In this document: positions 20,620 to 28,869 of the stretch, piece by piece
How the letters are laid out: each line of letters opens with the position of its first letter
Numbering within the stretch: the first letter of the stretch is position 1
Assembly: GCF_003633685.1 (NCBI RefSeq)
Contig: NZ_RBKT01000001.1
Coordinates: 6,324,001-6,388,000, forward strand
DNA from: Micromonospora pisi
Lineage (GTDB): Bacteria > Actinomycetota > Actinomycetes > Mycobacteriales > Micromonosporaceae
Length of the DNA: 64,000 bases
Direction of reading: 5' to 3'
Made by a program: the position numbers and the translations under genes
Notes under the pieces: generated by a model
Database searches by the model: none
What the model was told of the DNA's origin: nothing
The model's input: the letters and a program-made list of their open reading frames with translations, nothing else

Positions 20620-21410
20620 GCGACGCGCTTCGGTTCGAGTGGGTGCGGCTGCGCACCCTGCGCTCCACGTACTGGCTGATCGCCTCGGCGCTGGTCCTCA
20701 ACGCCACCGCCGCGTTCCTGGTCGCGTTCGTGACCCGCGACGACCCGTTGGACAACGACATCGTCGGCACGGCGATCACCAGCGGCGGCGCGAATCCGCC
20801 GGTGCCACTCGCGGCGGTCTTCATTGCCGTCATCGGCATCCTCGCCACCGGTCACGAGTACCGGTACGGCACGATCCAGCCGACCCTGACAGCGATCCCG
20901 CGGCGCTCGACCGTGCTCGTAGCCAAGATCATCGTTGTGGCGGCGGTCGCGACAGCCTTCGCGGTGGTGTCCATGATCGCCAACGTCGCAGTGGGAACGG
21001 TCTTCTGGGGCGAGTTCCCGGATCTGACCAGTCACCCGCTCGATGAGGCGCTGCCGGGGTATCTCATCCTGGTGCTTCTCTGGGGGGTGTTGGGCACGGT
21101 CCTGGGACAGCTGTTCCGTGGCGTGGCGTCACCGTTGATCCTGATCCTGGCGGTTCCACTGGTTGTCGAACAACTGATCTTCAGACTGTCGTTCGTTCCG
21201 GCGCTGGACTGGTTGCAACCGGCAGTCAAGTTCCTTCCGTTCCTCGCCGGTCAACAGTTGGTCAACCTCAGCGGAGAGGCCGGCGGCACCACCGTGGCCG
21301 GGTCCGGGTTCGAGCTGTTCGACCGGTGGGCCGCCGGTGGCGTCTTCGCCACGTTCGTCGCGATCATCCTCATCGCCGCCCGGACCTTGTTCGAGCGCCG
21401 CGACGCCTGA
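20616..21410 (+). CDS. ABC-2-type transporter permease
   Basis: The 264-residue protein is coupled to the ATPase by an ATGA overlap. It has six hydrophobic segments (around residues 18-40, 63-80, 98-122, 145-163, 168-185 and 238-257) with the ABC-2 family motif GHEYRYGTIQPTLTAIPRR in the first cytoplasmic loop. Together with the ATPase it should form an exporter with two copies of each subunit. The next 239 bp (21411-21649) hold no convincing gene. Confidence 0.9.
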   Translation: MSDALRFEWVRLRTLRSTYWLIASALVLNATAAFLVAFVTRDDPLDNDIVGTAITSGGANPPVPLAAVFIAVIGILATGHEYRYGTIQPTLTAIPRRSTVLVAKIIVVAAVATAFAVVSMIANVAVGTVFWGEFPDLTSHPLDEALPGYLILVLLWGVLGTVLGQLFRGVASPLILILAVPLVVEQLIFRLSFVPALDWLQPAVKFLPFLAGQQLVNLSGEAGGTTVAGSGFELFDRWAAGGVFATFVAIILIAARTLFERRDA

Positions 21411-21649
21411 CGGGACGGCACGGCGGGTTGGGCGGCGGCGGATGGCCCGGCTTGCCACGTGGGCGGTGTTGCCGGCGGTGCCGGCGACCGTGGGAGCCGG
21501 GCCGCCGGGGGAGCGCCACGACCAGTGCCGCCGGTACGCCCGGGACCCGGCTCCTCGTGAACGGTCCGGCCGCCGGCAGACCGTGAAGGCGCTGGCTGGC
21601 GCTCCCTCTGTTTAGATGTTCCGACGAACGAGGAAGGGAGCGGTACGCC

Positions 21650-22129
21650 GTGACGCCAGAGCTTCAGGAGCAGGAGCAACGCCTCCAGTTCGACCGCTTT
21701 GACCATGACGACGCCTGGGACCTGGGAAATCGTCTGGTCGGGCTGGCCAGAGAGCGCGGCCATGCTGTCACCGTCGACATCCGCCTGGGCGACCAACAGC
21801 TCTTCCACTACGCGTTTCCCGGCACCTCCGCCGACAACGACGACTGGATCGAACGGAAGATCCGCGTCGTCCGTCGGTTCGGACACAGCTCCTACCTCGT
21901 CGGCCAGACCTACCGAGACCGCGGCACCACCTTCGAGGAACAGTCCCACTTCGAAACCGCCCTGTACGCCGCGCACGGCGGCTGCTTCCCGATCATCCTC
22001 AGGGGCACCGGCCCGGTCGGCACCGTCACCGTCTCGGGCCTGCCCCAGCTCGACGACCACCGCCTTGTCGTCGAGGCCATCGGACTCTTCCTGGACGCCA
22101 AGGGCTCCGAGGAGCAGTCTGTCTCGTGA
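21650..22129 (+). CDS. UPF0303 / HbpS-like haem-degrading domain protein
   Basis: The 159-residue protein starts at a GTG behind the ribosome site AGGAAGGGAG. Motifs FDHDDAWDLGNRLV, DIRLGDQQLFHYAFPGTSADNDDWIERK and HGGCFPIIL are those of the UPF0303 family, related to the GlcG/HbpS haem-binding fold. Such proteins are small and cytoplasmic, and some bind or degrade haem; a role here is not shown. It stands alone and is convergent with the next gene, 22 bp apart. Confidence 0.88.
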   Translation: MTPELQEQEQRLQFDRFDHDDAWDLGNRLVGLARERGHAVTVDIRLGDQQLFHYAFPGTSADNDDWIERKIRVVRRFGHSSYLVGQTYRDRGTTFEEQSHFETALYAAHGGCFPIILRGTGPVGTVTVSGLPQLDDHRLVVEAIGLFLDAKGSEEQSVS

Positions 22130-22151
22130 ACGGCTCCGTCTCGCCGTCGCG

Positions 22152-23360
22152 TTACTTCTGGTATCCGTAGTTGTCGCAGGTCCGGCGCTGGAGAACGCAG
22201 TTTTTGGTGCGCTTGTTCATGGTGTCGACGTCCCACATCACAAACGCGTCACCGTGCATCGACGAGGCGCTCTTACCCTCCTTGTCCGAGGAGAGGTAGT
22301 AGCCCGCCGGGGTGCCCTTGGCCCCGTACCGGATGTCGAAGGTGATTGCCGGGATCTTCACCGGGTGACTGCGTGGGCAGGTGTTGCCGGCGCCGTACGC
22401 CACATGGTCCTTGTGGTTGGGGCTGTCCAGGTGCTTGCCGTCCCAGCAGTCCGGGAACTGCATCATGAAGTGCAGCGTGGCGTCCCCGCCACAGATGGGC
22501 CAGTTGCCGTTGGTGCTGCGGGCGATGCCGTCGAGGTCGCCGGGGCCGTAGAAGGCGCAGTAGAACTGGCCGGTCGCGCCGCGCGGCGTCGGTTTCTTCT
22601 TCTTGGCGTCGCCGGTGATCATGCGCAGACCGTTGGGCATCGGCATCTGGCCCGTCGAGTTCGACATGTGCGAGCGGTAGTAGACCCGGAAGCCCGTGGT
22701 CTCGACCGGCTTGCCGGTCGCGTTGTCGTAGAGCGTCGGCACCCAGTAGGCGGAGTGGTCCTGGACCGGCTTGCAGGAGGTGGCCGTGAACTTCGTCAGG
22801 TCCTCGGCCACGGTGTTCGCGTCGACGGCCTTGTTGCCGACGAAAGAGTGCATGTGCGAGGCGCCGGGCAGGCCGGGGGCGACAATCGGGTCGTCCGGCA
22901 GCGAGTGACTGTACTGACAGTCCGCCCGGAACTCCGGGAGGTTGCCCACGCCGGCCGGAACGGGGTCGACCTTCAACGCGTTGTACGCGCTGACCTGCGC
23001 CTTCCACGCCGTGTTGTCAACCGGGACCCAGCCGGTCCTGGGGATCTTCGGAGCGGTAGCGGCCGAAGCCGTAGCGGCTGCGGACGGCGTCACGGAGGCT
23101 GAGACGGAGGCGGACGGCGACGCGCCGAGCGCCTCCGCCTGCGCGGCCGACGGTGGGGTGTCCACGAGGGCGTTGGCCGCGTTCGACACTTCGGGTTTGG
23201 TGGCGGCGTCGGCGAGGTACACGACTGCGGCCGCGACGACGATCACGACGGCGGCCACGCTGGCGGCCATGCTCCGCCTGTCCCGGGCGAGCCGCCGCAG
23301 GAGGCCCGGACGGGACGGCGGTGGGCTTGCTTCGGGTTCGCGGAACGAGGTGTACGACAC
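22152..23360 (-). CDS. DUF1996 protein, membrane-anchored and extracytoplasmic
   Basis: The 402-residue protein has a short basic N-terminus, one TM helix (residues ~31-51), an Ala/Ser/Pro-rich linker to about 110, and a DUF1996 domain starting at FRADCQYSHSLPDDPIVAPG and including SHMHSFVGN, GFRVYYRSHM and CPRSHPVKIPAI. Several His, Asp and Cys residues are conserved as in the family, which is found in fungi and actinomycetes and is often secreted; its activity is unknown. It starts at GTG 23360 with GGAG 11 nt upstream. Confidence 0.9.
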   Translation of the reverse strand: MSYTSFREPEASPPPSRPGLLRRLARDRRSMAASVAAVVIVVAAAVVYLADAATKPEVSNAANALVDTPPSAAQAEALGASPSASVSASVTPSAAATASAATAPKIPRTGWVPVDNTAWKAQVSAYNALKVDPVPAGVGNLPEFRADCQYSHSLPDDPIVAPGLPGASHMHSFVGNKAVDANTVAEDLTKFTATSCKPVQDHSAYWVPTLYDNATGKPVETTGFRVYYRSHMSNSTGQMPMPNGLRMITGDAKKKKPTPRGATGQFYCAFYGPGDLDGIARSTNGNWPICGGDATLHFMMQFPDCWDGKHLDSPNHKDHVAYGAGNTCPRSHPVKIPAITFDIRYGAKGTPAGYYLSSDKEGKSASSMHGDAFVMWDVDTMNKRTKNCVLQRRTCDNYGYQK

Positions 23361-23504
23361 GGGTCACTTCTCCAGAAGCAAGGCACGACAAGCCGACCGG
23401 ACGGCCACGGCCGCCGTATGTTAGGCGCTCTCCGCCCGTACCCGATAGGTTCTTAAACCTTCCTTAAGCACTCGGCCGAAGGACTGGACCTGTCCTCGGG
23501 TGGG

Positions 23505-24050
23505 TCAGCGCTTTCCGACTCCGTCGAGGAAGGTGGAGACGACCACGTCGGCGGCCCGGCCCGGCGCGAGGTCGGCGAAGTCGTGCGCCGCGTTGTCCAC
23601 GAGTCGACCGAGCGTGGCCAGGGCCCAGCCGTCCGGGAGGTCCGCTCGGATCAGGCCCTCGTCGACCGCGCGGGCGAGGAAGTCGCGCAGGCGGCCGGTC
23701 TGCGCGTCGGCCCGCTCGGCCGCCTCCGGGTCCTGTCGGATCAGGCGGCGCAGGTGCAGGGGCCACTGACGGCTGACCGGGATGATCGATTCGACGTAGC
23801 GGTGCAGCGCCACGACGACCGGAGCCTCGGTGAGTCGGGCCTCGTCGAGCACCTTCTCCGAGGCGTCGAGTTTTGCCACGTAGACGGCGGACAGGAGCGC
23901 GTCCCGGGTCGGGAAGCGTCGGTAGACGGTGCGCCGGTCGACGCCCGCCTGCGCCGCGATCGTCGCGATGCTCGTCGCCGGGTCGTCCGCGAGTAGTCGT
24001 GCACCGGTGTGCAGGACTGCGTCCAGATTGCGTACGGCATCGGCTCTCAT
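23505..24050 (-). CDS. TetR-family transcriptional regulator
   Basis: The 181-residue protein has an N-terminal HTH (TSIATIAAQAGVDRRTVYRRFPTRDALLSAVY) and an all-helical ligand-binding domain (HRYVESIIPVSRQWPLHLRR onward). The ATG follows the -10 element TACAGT by 7 nt, so its mRNA is probably leaderless. It is divergent from the aldehyde dehydrogenase gene, 230 bp away, which is its most likely target. Confidence 0.92.
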   Translation of the reverse strand: MRADAVRNLDAVLHTGARLLADDPATSIATIAAQAGVDRRTVYRRFPTRDALLSAVYVAKLDASEKVLDEARLTEAPVVVALHRYVESIIPVSRQWPLHLRRLIRQDPEAAERADAQTGRLRDFLARAVDEGLIRADLPDGWALATLGRLVDNAAHDFADLAPGRAADVVVSTFLDGVGKR

Positions 24051-24057
24051 CGCGCTA

Positions 24058-24063
24058 ACTGTA
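24058..24063 (-). promoter_or_regulatory. leaderless-type -10 element (TACAGT) for the TetR gene
   Basis: On the minus strand TACAGT is followed by 7 nt and then the ATG of the TetR gene. No ribosome site lies between. Confidence 0.45.
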
Positions 24064-24280
24064 CCGTCGGTGTGGCGGAAAACCGCCGCTGAGCTGTTCT
24101 CTTGTGACGGTCACGGCCGACCGGGGCGCCCTCCGCTACGAAGCCGGGGTGTTTGGCATCGTCTGCCCGTTATCAGATGCTGGCCGAATGAAGTGTCACA
24201 CACTTGTGGCGGTTGAGTGGCGCTAGAGCCGCGTCTGGCTAGCATTTGTGGAGACGAAGGTCTGCCAGCAGGAGGACATC

Positions 24281-25729
24281 ATGATCATGCGCGACAAGCT
24301 CTACATCGGTGGCACCTGGACCGCCCCGAGCAGCCCCGACCTGCTCGACATCCGCTCGCCCCACGACCAGTCGCTGGTCGGCCGTTCGGTACAGGCGTAC
24401 CCGGTCGACGTGGACCGCGCGGTGTCCGCGGCGCGCCGGGCGTTCGACGAGGGCCCCTGGCCGCGTACCTCCCCGAAGGAGCGGCAGGAACTGATCATTC
24501 GGCTCAACGGGTTGCGGGAGGCACGCGCCGACGAGATCGCCGAACTGATCACGAAGGAGCGCGGCAACCCGCACTGGTTCAACAAGGCGGGGCAGGCCGG
24601 ACTCACCCGGCAGGCGCTCGGCTACCTCAAGGCCGCCCGCGAGTTCGGCTGGGAGGAGACCCTCGAACCCTCCGTTCCCGGCGCGTCCTTCCGCAGCGTC
24701 GTACGCCGCGAACCGACCGGCGTGGTCGCCGCGGTCATCCCATGGAACTCGCCCTACTCCGCCGCGCTGGCCAAACTGATCCCCGCGCTCCTGGCGGGCT
24801 GCACGGTCGTGCTCAAGACATCGCCCGAGAACTCGCTGAGCATGATGGTGCTGGCGGAGATCTTCGACGAGCTGGGTCTGCCCGAGGGCGTGGTCAGCAT
24901 CCTTCCCGCCGACCGCGAGACCAGCGAGTACCTGGTCGCTCATCCCGGCGTCGACAAGATCTCCTTCACCGGCTCCACCCGGGCGGGCCGGGCGATCGCG
25001 GCCGTCGCGGGTCAGCAGCTCAAGCGGGTGGGGCTGGAACTCGGCGGGAAGTCGGCGATGATCATCCTGCCCGACGCGGACCTCAAGCAGGTCGTACCGT
25101 CGCTGAAGTTCTCCTCCCTGGCCAACAACGGCGAGGCGTGCATCGCGCAGACCCGGATCCTCGCCCCACGCGCCCGGTACGAGGAGATCGTCGCCGAGCT
25201 CAAGGACCTGCTGGAGAGCCTCAAGGTCGGTGACCCGTCGGACCAGGACACCTTCGTCGGCCCGCTGGTCCGGGCAGACCAGCAGGAGCGCGTACGTGAC
25301 TACATCCGCCTCGCGGTCGAGGAGGGTGCGCGGCTGGTGACCGGTGGCCCGGAGTCCCCGGAGGGACTGGAACGGGGCAACTACGTCAAGCCGACGCTCT
25401 TCGCCGACGTCGACAACTCCATGCGGATCGCCCGCGAGGAGGTCTTCGGTCCGGTCCTCGTGGTGATCCCGTACGAGGACGAGGAGGAAGCGGTCCGCAT
25501 CGCCAACGACTCCGAGTACGGTCTCAGCGGCGGGGTCTGGACCGCCGACGACGCCCACGGCCTGGAGATCGCCCGACGGGTGCGTACCGGCACGTTCACG
25601 GTCAACGGGGCCCCGATCGGCTTCGACGGTCCGTTCGGCGGCTTCAAGACCAGCGGCGTCGGCCGGGAGTACGGTGCGGCCGGCCTGACCGGGTACGTCG
25701 AGCAGAAGACCATCACCGTCCCCGCCTGA
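24281..25729 (+). CDS. NAD(P)-dependent aldehyde dehydrogenase
   Basis: The 482-residue protein starts at the ATG behind AGGAGG (24270-24275). It has the cofactor motif FTGSTRAGRAI, the general base Glu in LELGGKSAM, and the catalytic Cys in NNGEACIAQTR, followed by EEVFGPVLVVIPY and FGGFKTSGVGREYG. It oxidises an aldehyde to the acid through a thioester intermediate. Sequence gives no substrate; relatives act on aromatic or aliphatic aldehydes. It is convergent with a D-2-hydroxyacid dehydrogenase gene 10 bp away and probably controlled by the divergent TetR. Confidence 0.94.
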   Translation: MIMRDKLYIGGTWTAPSSPDLLDIRSPHDQSLVGRSVQAYPVDVDRAVSAARRAFDEGPWPRTSPKERQELIIRLNGLREARADEIAELITKERGNPHWFNKAGQAGLTRQALGYLKAAREFGWEETLEPSVPGASFRSVVRREPTGVVAAVIPWNSPYSAALAKLIPALLAGCTVVLKTSPENSLSMMVLAEIFDELGLPEGVVSILPADRETSEYLVAHPGVDKISFTGSTRAGRAIAAVAGQQLKRVGLELGGKSAMIILPDADLKQVVPSLKFSSLANNGEACIAQTRILAPRARYEEIVAELKDLLESLKVGDPSDQDTFVGPLVRADQQERVRDYIRLAVEEGARLVTGGPESPEGLERGNYVKPTLFADVDNSMRIAREEVFGPVLVVIPYEDEEEAVRIANDSEYGLSGGVWTADDAHGLEIARRVRTGTFTVNGAPIGFDGPFGGFKTSGVGREYGAAGLTGYVEQKTITVPA

Positions 25730-25739
25730 GGGAGCTCGC

Positions 25740-26690
25740 TCAGAGCACCCGCACCGGACTTCCGGCGAGGAAGGCGTCGATGTCCTCCACCGCGTCGCCG
25801 TAGAACACCCGGTAGGTCTCCCGGGTGACGTAGCCGAGGTGCGGGGTCAGCACCGTGTTCGGCGCCGTGCGGAGCGGGTGGTCGGCGGGCAGTGGTTCCA
25901 CGTCGAAGACGTCCAGCCCGGCGCCGCCGATCCAGCCCTCCCGTACCGCGGTGAGCAGGGCGGCTTCGTCGATGATCGGGCCCCGTGAGGTGTTGACCAG
26001 GTACGCGTCCGGGCGCATCGAGCGCAGCTCGGCCTCGCCGATCAGGCCCCGGGTCCGGTCGCTGAGCTGGAGGTGGACGGTCACGATGTCCGAATCCGCG
26101 AACAGCTCCTCCTTGCTCACCGCGCGTACGCCCAGTTCGGCGGCGTGTTCGGGCCGGAGGTTCTGACTCCAGGCCACGATCTGCATCCCGAACGCCCGAC
26201 CGACCGTCGCCACCTGGGCGCCGAGTCGACCCAACCCGACCACGCCGAGAGTGTGCCCGGCCAGGTCGCCGCCGATCGTGCTCTGCCAGCCGCCGGTCCG
26301 CACCCGCTGTGACTCGGCCGGAACCTGACGTACGAGTGCCAGGATCAGGGCCCAGGTGAGTTCGGCGGTGCCGGTGCCCACCCCACGGGTGCCGGTCACG
26401 GTGACGCCCCGTCGCTTGGCCGCCGACACGTCGATGGCGACGTTGGCCATCCCGGTGGTGACCAGCAGACGTAGCCGGGGCAGTCGGTCGAGTACGGCCT
26501 CGGGGAAGGGGGTCCGTTCCCGCATCGCCACCACGACCTCGGCGTGCGCGAGCCGTTGGACGAGAACGTCGGGGTCGTCGACGTGCTCGGTGAGAACGGT
26601 CAACTCGACCCGCTCACCGAGCCTCTCCCAGCCACCGAACTCGCGTGCCGCGTTCTGGTAGTCATCGAGCACCACGACCTGAACGGCCAT
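25740..26690 (-). CDS. D-2-hydroxyacid dehydrogenase family protein
   Basis: The 316-residue protein starts at the ATG behind GGGAGGCGGGG. It has the Rossmann motif GVVGLGRLGAQVA, the substrate-binding Arg region LVNTSRGPIIDE, the Glu in VFDVEPLP and the catalytic His in TPHLGYVT, in the order expected for NAD-dependent 2-hydroxyacid dehydrogenases (phosphoglycerate or glyoxylate reductase-like). It interconverts a 2-oxoacid and a D-2-hydroxyacid. The ACT domain of full serine-pathway PGDH is absent. Confidence 0.93.
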   Translation of the reverse strand: MAVQVVVLDDYQNAAREFGGWERLGERVELTVLTEHVDDPDVLVQRLAHAEVVVAMRERTPFPEAVLDRLPRLRLLVTTGMANVAIDVSAAKRRGVTVTGTRGVGTGTAELTWALILALVRQVPAESQRVRTGGWQSTIGGDLAGHTLGVVGLGRLGAQVATVGRAFGMQIVAWSQNLRPEHAAELGVRAVSKEELFADSDIVTVHLQLSDRTRGLIGEAELRSMRPDAYLVNTSRGPIIDEAALLTAVREGWIGGAGLDVFDVEPLPADHPLRTAPNTVLTPHLGYVTRETYRVFYGDAVEDIDAFLAGSPVRVL

Positions 26691-26892
26691 CCCCGCCTCC
26701 CACGACATCCCGGCCCGCCCGGCTGTGGACACATCCGCAGGTGACGGCCTTTCCGTTCGACGATCATGGCATGGTCCGGCGGGCGTCGCACCGAAGGCCG
26801 AAAAGTTCACATCCAGTCCGCGCCCGGTGGGTGTCAGCCCGGCGGCTTCCGGGTCGGACCCCTGCGCACCTCGTCCTCAGTGGAATGCGAGC

Positions 26893-27249
26893 ATGTCCGC
26901 CATGGAAATCTACGAGGACGCCCGTGAGGTATCGCGGGCCGATCTGGCCGCGTGGTTGCGTCAGCTGGCGAGCCAGCTGGAGACCGGTGGACAGCTCTTC
27001 TACGGTGCCGCCGGTGCGGTGACCGTCGCCGACCAGGTCCGGTGCGAGCTGGAGATCGAGCGGGAGAGCGACACGGAGATCTCGGTCGAGATCGAGTTCT
27101 CCTGGACCACCCCCGCGCCGGCCGAGGCCCCCGAATCGTCCGACGAGGCGGAGGCTACGGAGAAGGACGAGGAAGCGAAGGACGCGGAGGAGAAGACCCC
27201 GGAGGAGAAGACCCCGGAGAGCGACGCCAAGCCCACCGAAGCGGCATAG
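26893..27249 (+). CDS. amphi-Trp domain protein with acidic tail
   Basis: The 118-residue protein has an N-terminal amphi-Trp domain (MEIYEDAREVSRADLAAWLRQ, then VRCELEIERESDTEISVEIEFSW) and a low-complexity Glu/Asp/Lys/Pro tail from about residue 70 (repeated EEKTPE). The domain is small and of unknown function, widespread in archaea and actinomycetes. ATG 26893 has GGAATG upstream; ATG 26902 is an alternative start. Confidence 0.82.
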   Translation: MSAMEIYEDAREVSRADLAAWLRQLASQLETGGQLFYGAAGAVTVADQVRCELEIERESDTEISVEIEFSWTTPAPAEAPESSDEAEATEKDEEAKDAEEKTPEEKTPESDAKPTEAA

Positions 27250-27317
27250 GCGGGCGTACGGTCCGCTCGCGGATCTTCGTGGTGGCGGGACCACCCACGC
27301 CGCTGGACAGGTAGGTC

Positions 27318-27353
27318 GAACGGCTCGTCACCGCAACCGGTGACGAGCCGTTC
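27318..27353. terminator. bidirectional hairpin between amphi-Trp and HxlR genes
   Basis: A perfect 16-bp stem (27318-27333 with 27338-27353, core AACGGCTCGTCACCG) has a 4-nt loop and lies between the stops of two convergent genes. Confidence 0.85.
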
Positions 27354-27410
27354 CGATGCCGAGCCGTGGCGGGTGCCGACCCGCCGTTGTCCGGCGCCGG
27401 GTCACCTCGG

Positions 27411-27767
27411 TCACCCGGGAAAGCGGTCGATGTTCTGCTCGACCCAGGTACGCAGGTGCGCCAGGGGTTCGCAGGCGTCCCGCCCGAGGGCGGTGAGCGC
27501 GTACTCGACGTGCAGTGGCACGGCGGGGTAGACGGTCCGGTCGACCAGGCCGTGGTCTTCGAGGCGCCGGAGGGTGTGGGTGAGCACCTTGGGGCTGATG
27601 CCCTGTAGGCGGGCGCGGATCGCGCCGAAGCGCTGCGGCCCCTGCTCGAGCGCGCCGAGGGCGAGGGCGCTCCACTTGTTCGCGAGCAGGTCGAGCATCT
27701 CCCGGCAGGGGCAGGCGGCGGCGTAGACGTCGCGGGTCCCGCAGGTCTCGGTGGCGCTGTGGTTCAT
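27411..27767 (-). CDS. HxlR-family (winged-helix) regulator
   Basis: The 118-residue protein has the HxlR layout: N-terminal CPCREMLDLLANKWSALALGAL, the wHTH ISPKVLTHTLRRLEDHGLVDR and wing VPLHVEYALTALG. The N-terminal CPC Cys residues fit HxlR relatives that sense electrophiles or redox state through thiols. It is divergent from an oxidoreductase gene, with 73 bp between the start codons, and should repress or activate it through the repeats at 27786-27819. Confidence 0.93.
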   Translation of the reverse strand: MNHSATETCGTRDVYAAACPCREMLDLLANKWSALALGALEQGPQRFGAIRARLQGISPKVLTHTLRRLEDHGLVDRTVYPAVPLHVEYALTALGRDACEPLAHLRTWVEQNIDRFPG

Positions 27768-27785
27768 GCGGGCACCGTACTACCC

Positions 27786-27834
27786 GACGGAAACTACGAT
27801 CCCTTGACGGTAACTATCGCGTCGGGGATAGCGT
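27786..27834 (+). promoter_or_regulatory. oxidoreductase promoter with HxlR direct repeats, leaderless
   Basis: GACGG(A/T)AACTA occurs twice in direct orientation at 27786 and 27806, exactly 20 bp apart (two helical turns). The second copy overlaps the -35 TTGACG (27804-27809). The -10 TAGCGT (27829-27834) ends 6 nt before ATG 27841, so the transcript is probably leaderless. This is a likely operator for the divergent HxlR protein. Confidence 0.65.
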
Positions 27835-27840
27835 CGGCGT

Positions 27841-28845
27841 ATGAACGATGTAATGCGTGCGGTGGGTTACCGCCGGAACCTGCCGATCACCGACCCGGAG
27901 AGCCTCCTCGACGCAGAGGCCCCGATTCCCGCGCCCGGCCCGAACGATCTTCTCGTACGGGTGGAGGCGGTCTCGGTGAACCCGGTCGACGTCAAGGTCC
28001 GGGCCGGCGTCGACCCCGGCGGTGAGCTGAAGGTGCTCGGATTCGACGCGGCCGGCGTGGTCACGGCGGTCGGCGACCGGGTGAGCCGGTTCACCGTCGG
28101 CGACGAGGTCTACTACGCGGGCTCGATCGGCCGGCCGGGCAGCAACGCCCAGTACCAGGTGGTCGACGAGCACGTCGTCGGACACAAGCCGACAAGCCTG
28201 TCCTTCGCCGAGGCGGCGGCGCTTCCGCTGACCACGATCACCGCCTGGGAGGCGCTCTTCGACCGGTTCGCCCTGACCGAGAAGAGCACCGGTACGCTGC
28301 TCGTCCTCGGGGCGGCCGGCGGCGTCGGATCGGTGGCGGTCCAGCTCGCCCGTACCCTGACCGAGCTGACCGTGGTCGGCACCGCCTCCCGGCCCGAGTC
28401 CCGCCAGTGGGTCACCGAGCTGGGCGCTCACCAGGTGGTCGACCACCGGAACCTGGTGGAGGCGGTACGGGCCGTCGCCCCGGACGGCGTGGACTATCTG
28501 ATCAGCCCGTTCACGGCGGGCAACATCGAGCGCTACGCCGAGATCGTCCGGCCCGGGGGGCACATCGTCGCCATCGACGAGCCCGAAGGACTGGACCTGC
28601 TGCCGCTCAAGGCCAAGAGCATCAGCTGGCACTGGGAGTTCATGTTCACCCGGCCGCTCTTCCTCCCCACCGACCCCGCCCAGCACGAGCTGCTCGAAGA
28701 GGTGGCGCGGCTGGTGGACGCCGGACGGGTGCGTACCACGATGACCAGTCAGCTCGGGCCGATCAACGCGGCGAACCTGCGGCGGGCGCACGAACTGGTG
28801 GAAACCTCCTCGACCATCGGCAAGCTGGTCCTCGCCGGCTTCTGA
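27841..28845 (+). CDS. zinc-type alcohol dehydrogenase-like / quinone oxidoreductase (MDR superfamily)
   Basis: The 334-residue protein has the GroES-like N-terminal domain (VSVNPVDVKVRAG, VLGFDAAGVVTAVGD) and the NADPH-binding motif VLGAAGGVGSVAVQLA. The Cys/His zinc ligands of classical alcohol dehydrogenases are missing, so it is a zinc-independent NADPH-dependent reductase of the family that reduces quinones or enones. Pairing with a thiol-containing HxlR regulator suggests detoxification of reactive carbonyls or quinones; this is the usual logic of YodB/HypR-type systems. Confidence 0.93.
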   Translation: MNDVMRAVGYRRNLPITDPESLLDAEAPIPAPGPNDLLVRVEAVSVNPVDVKVRAGVDPGGELKVLGFDAAGVVTAVGDRVSRFTVGDEVYYAGSIGRPGSNAQYQVVDEHVVGHKPTSLSFAEAAALPLTTITAWEALFDRFALTEKSTGTLLVLGAAGGVGSVAVQLARTLTELTVVGTASRPESRQWVTELGAHQVVDHRNLVEAVRAVAPDGVDYLISPFTAGNIERYAEIVRPGGHIVAIDEPEGLDLLPLKAKSISWHWEFMFTRPLFLPTDPAQHELLEEVARLVDAGRVRTTMTSQLGPINAANLRRAHELVETSSTIGKLVLAGF

Positions 28846-28869
28846 CCCCGGTGCCCGGGTCGACGTCGG

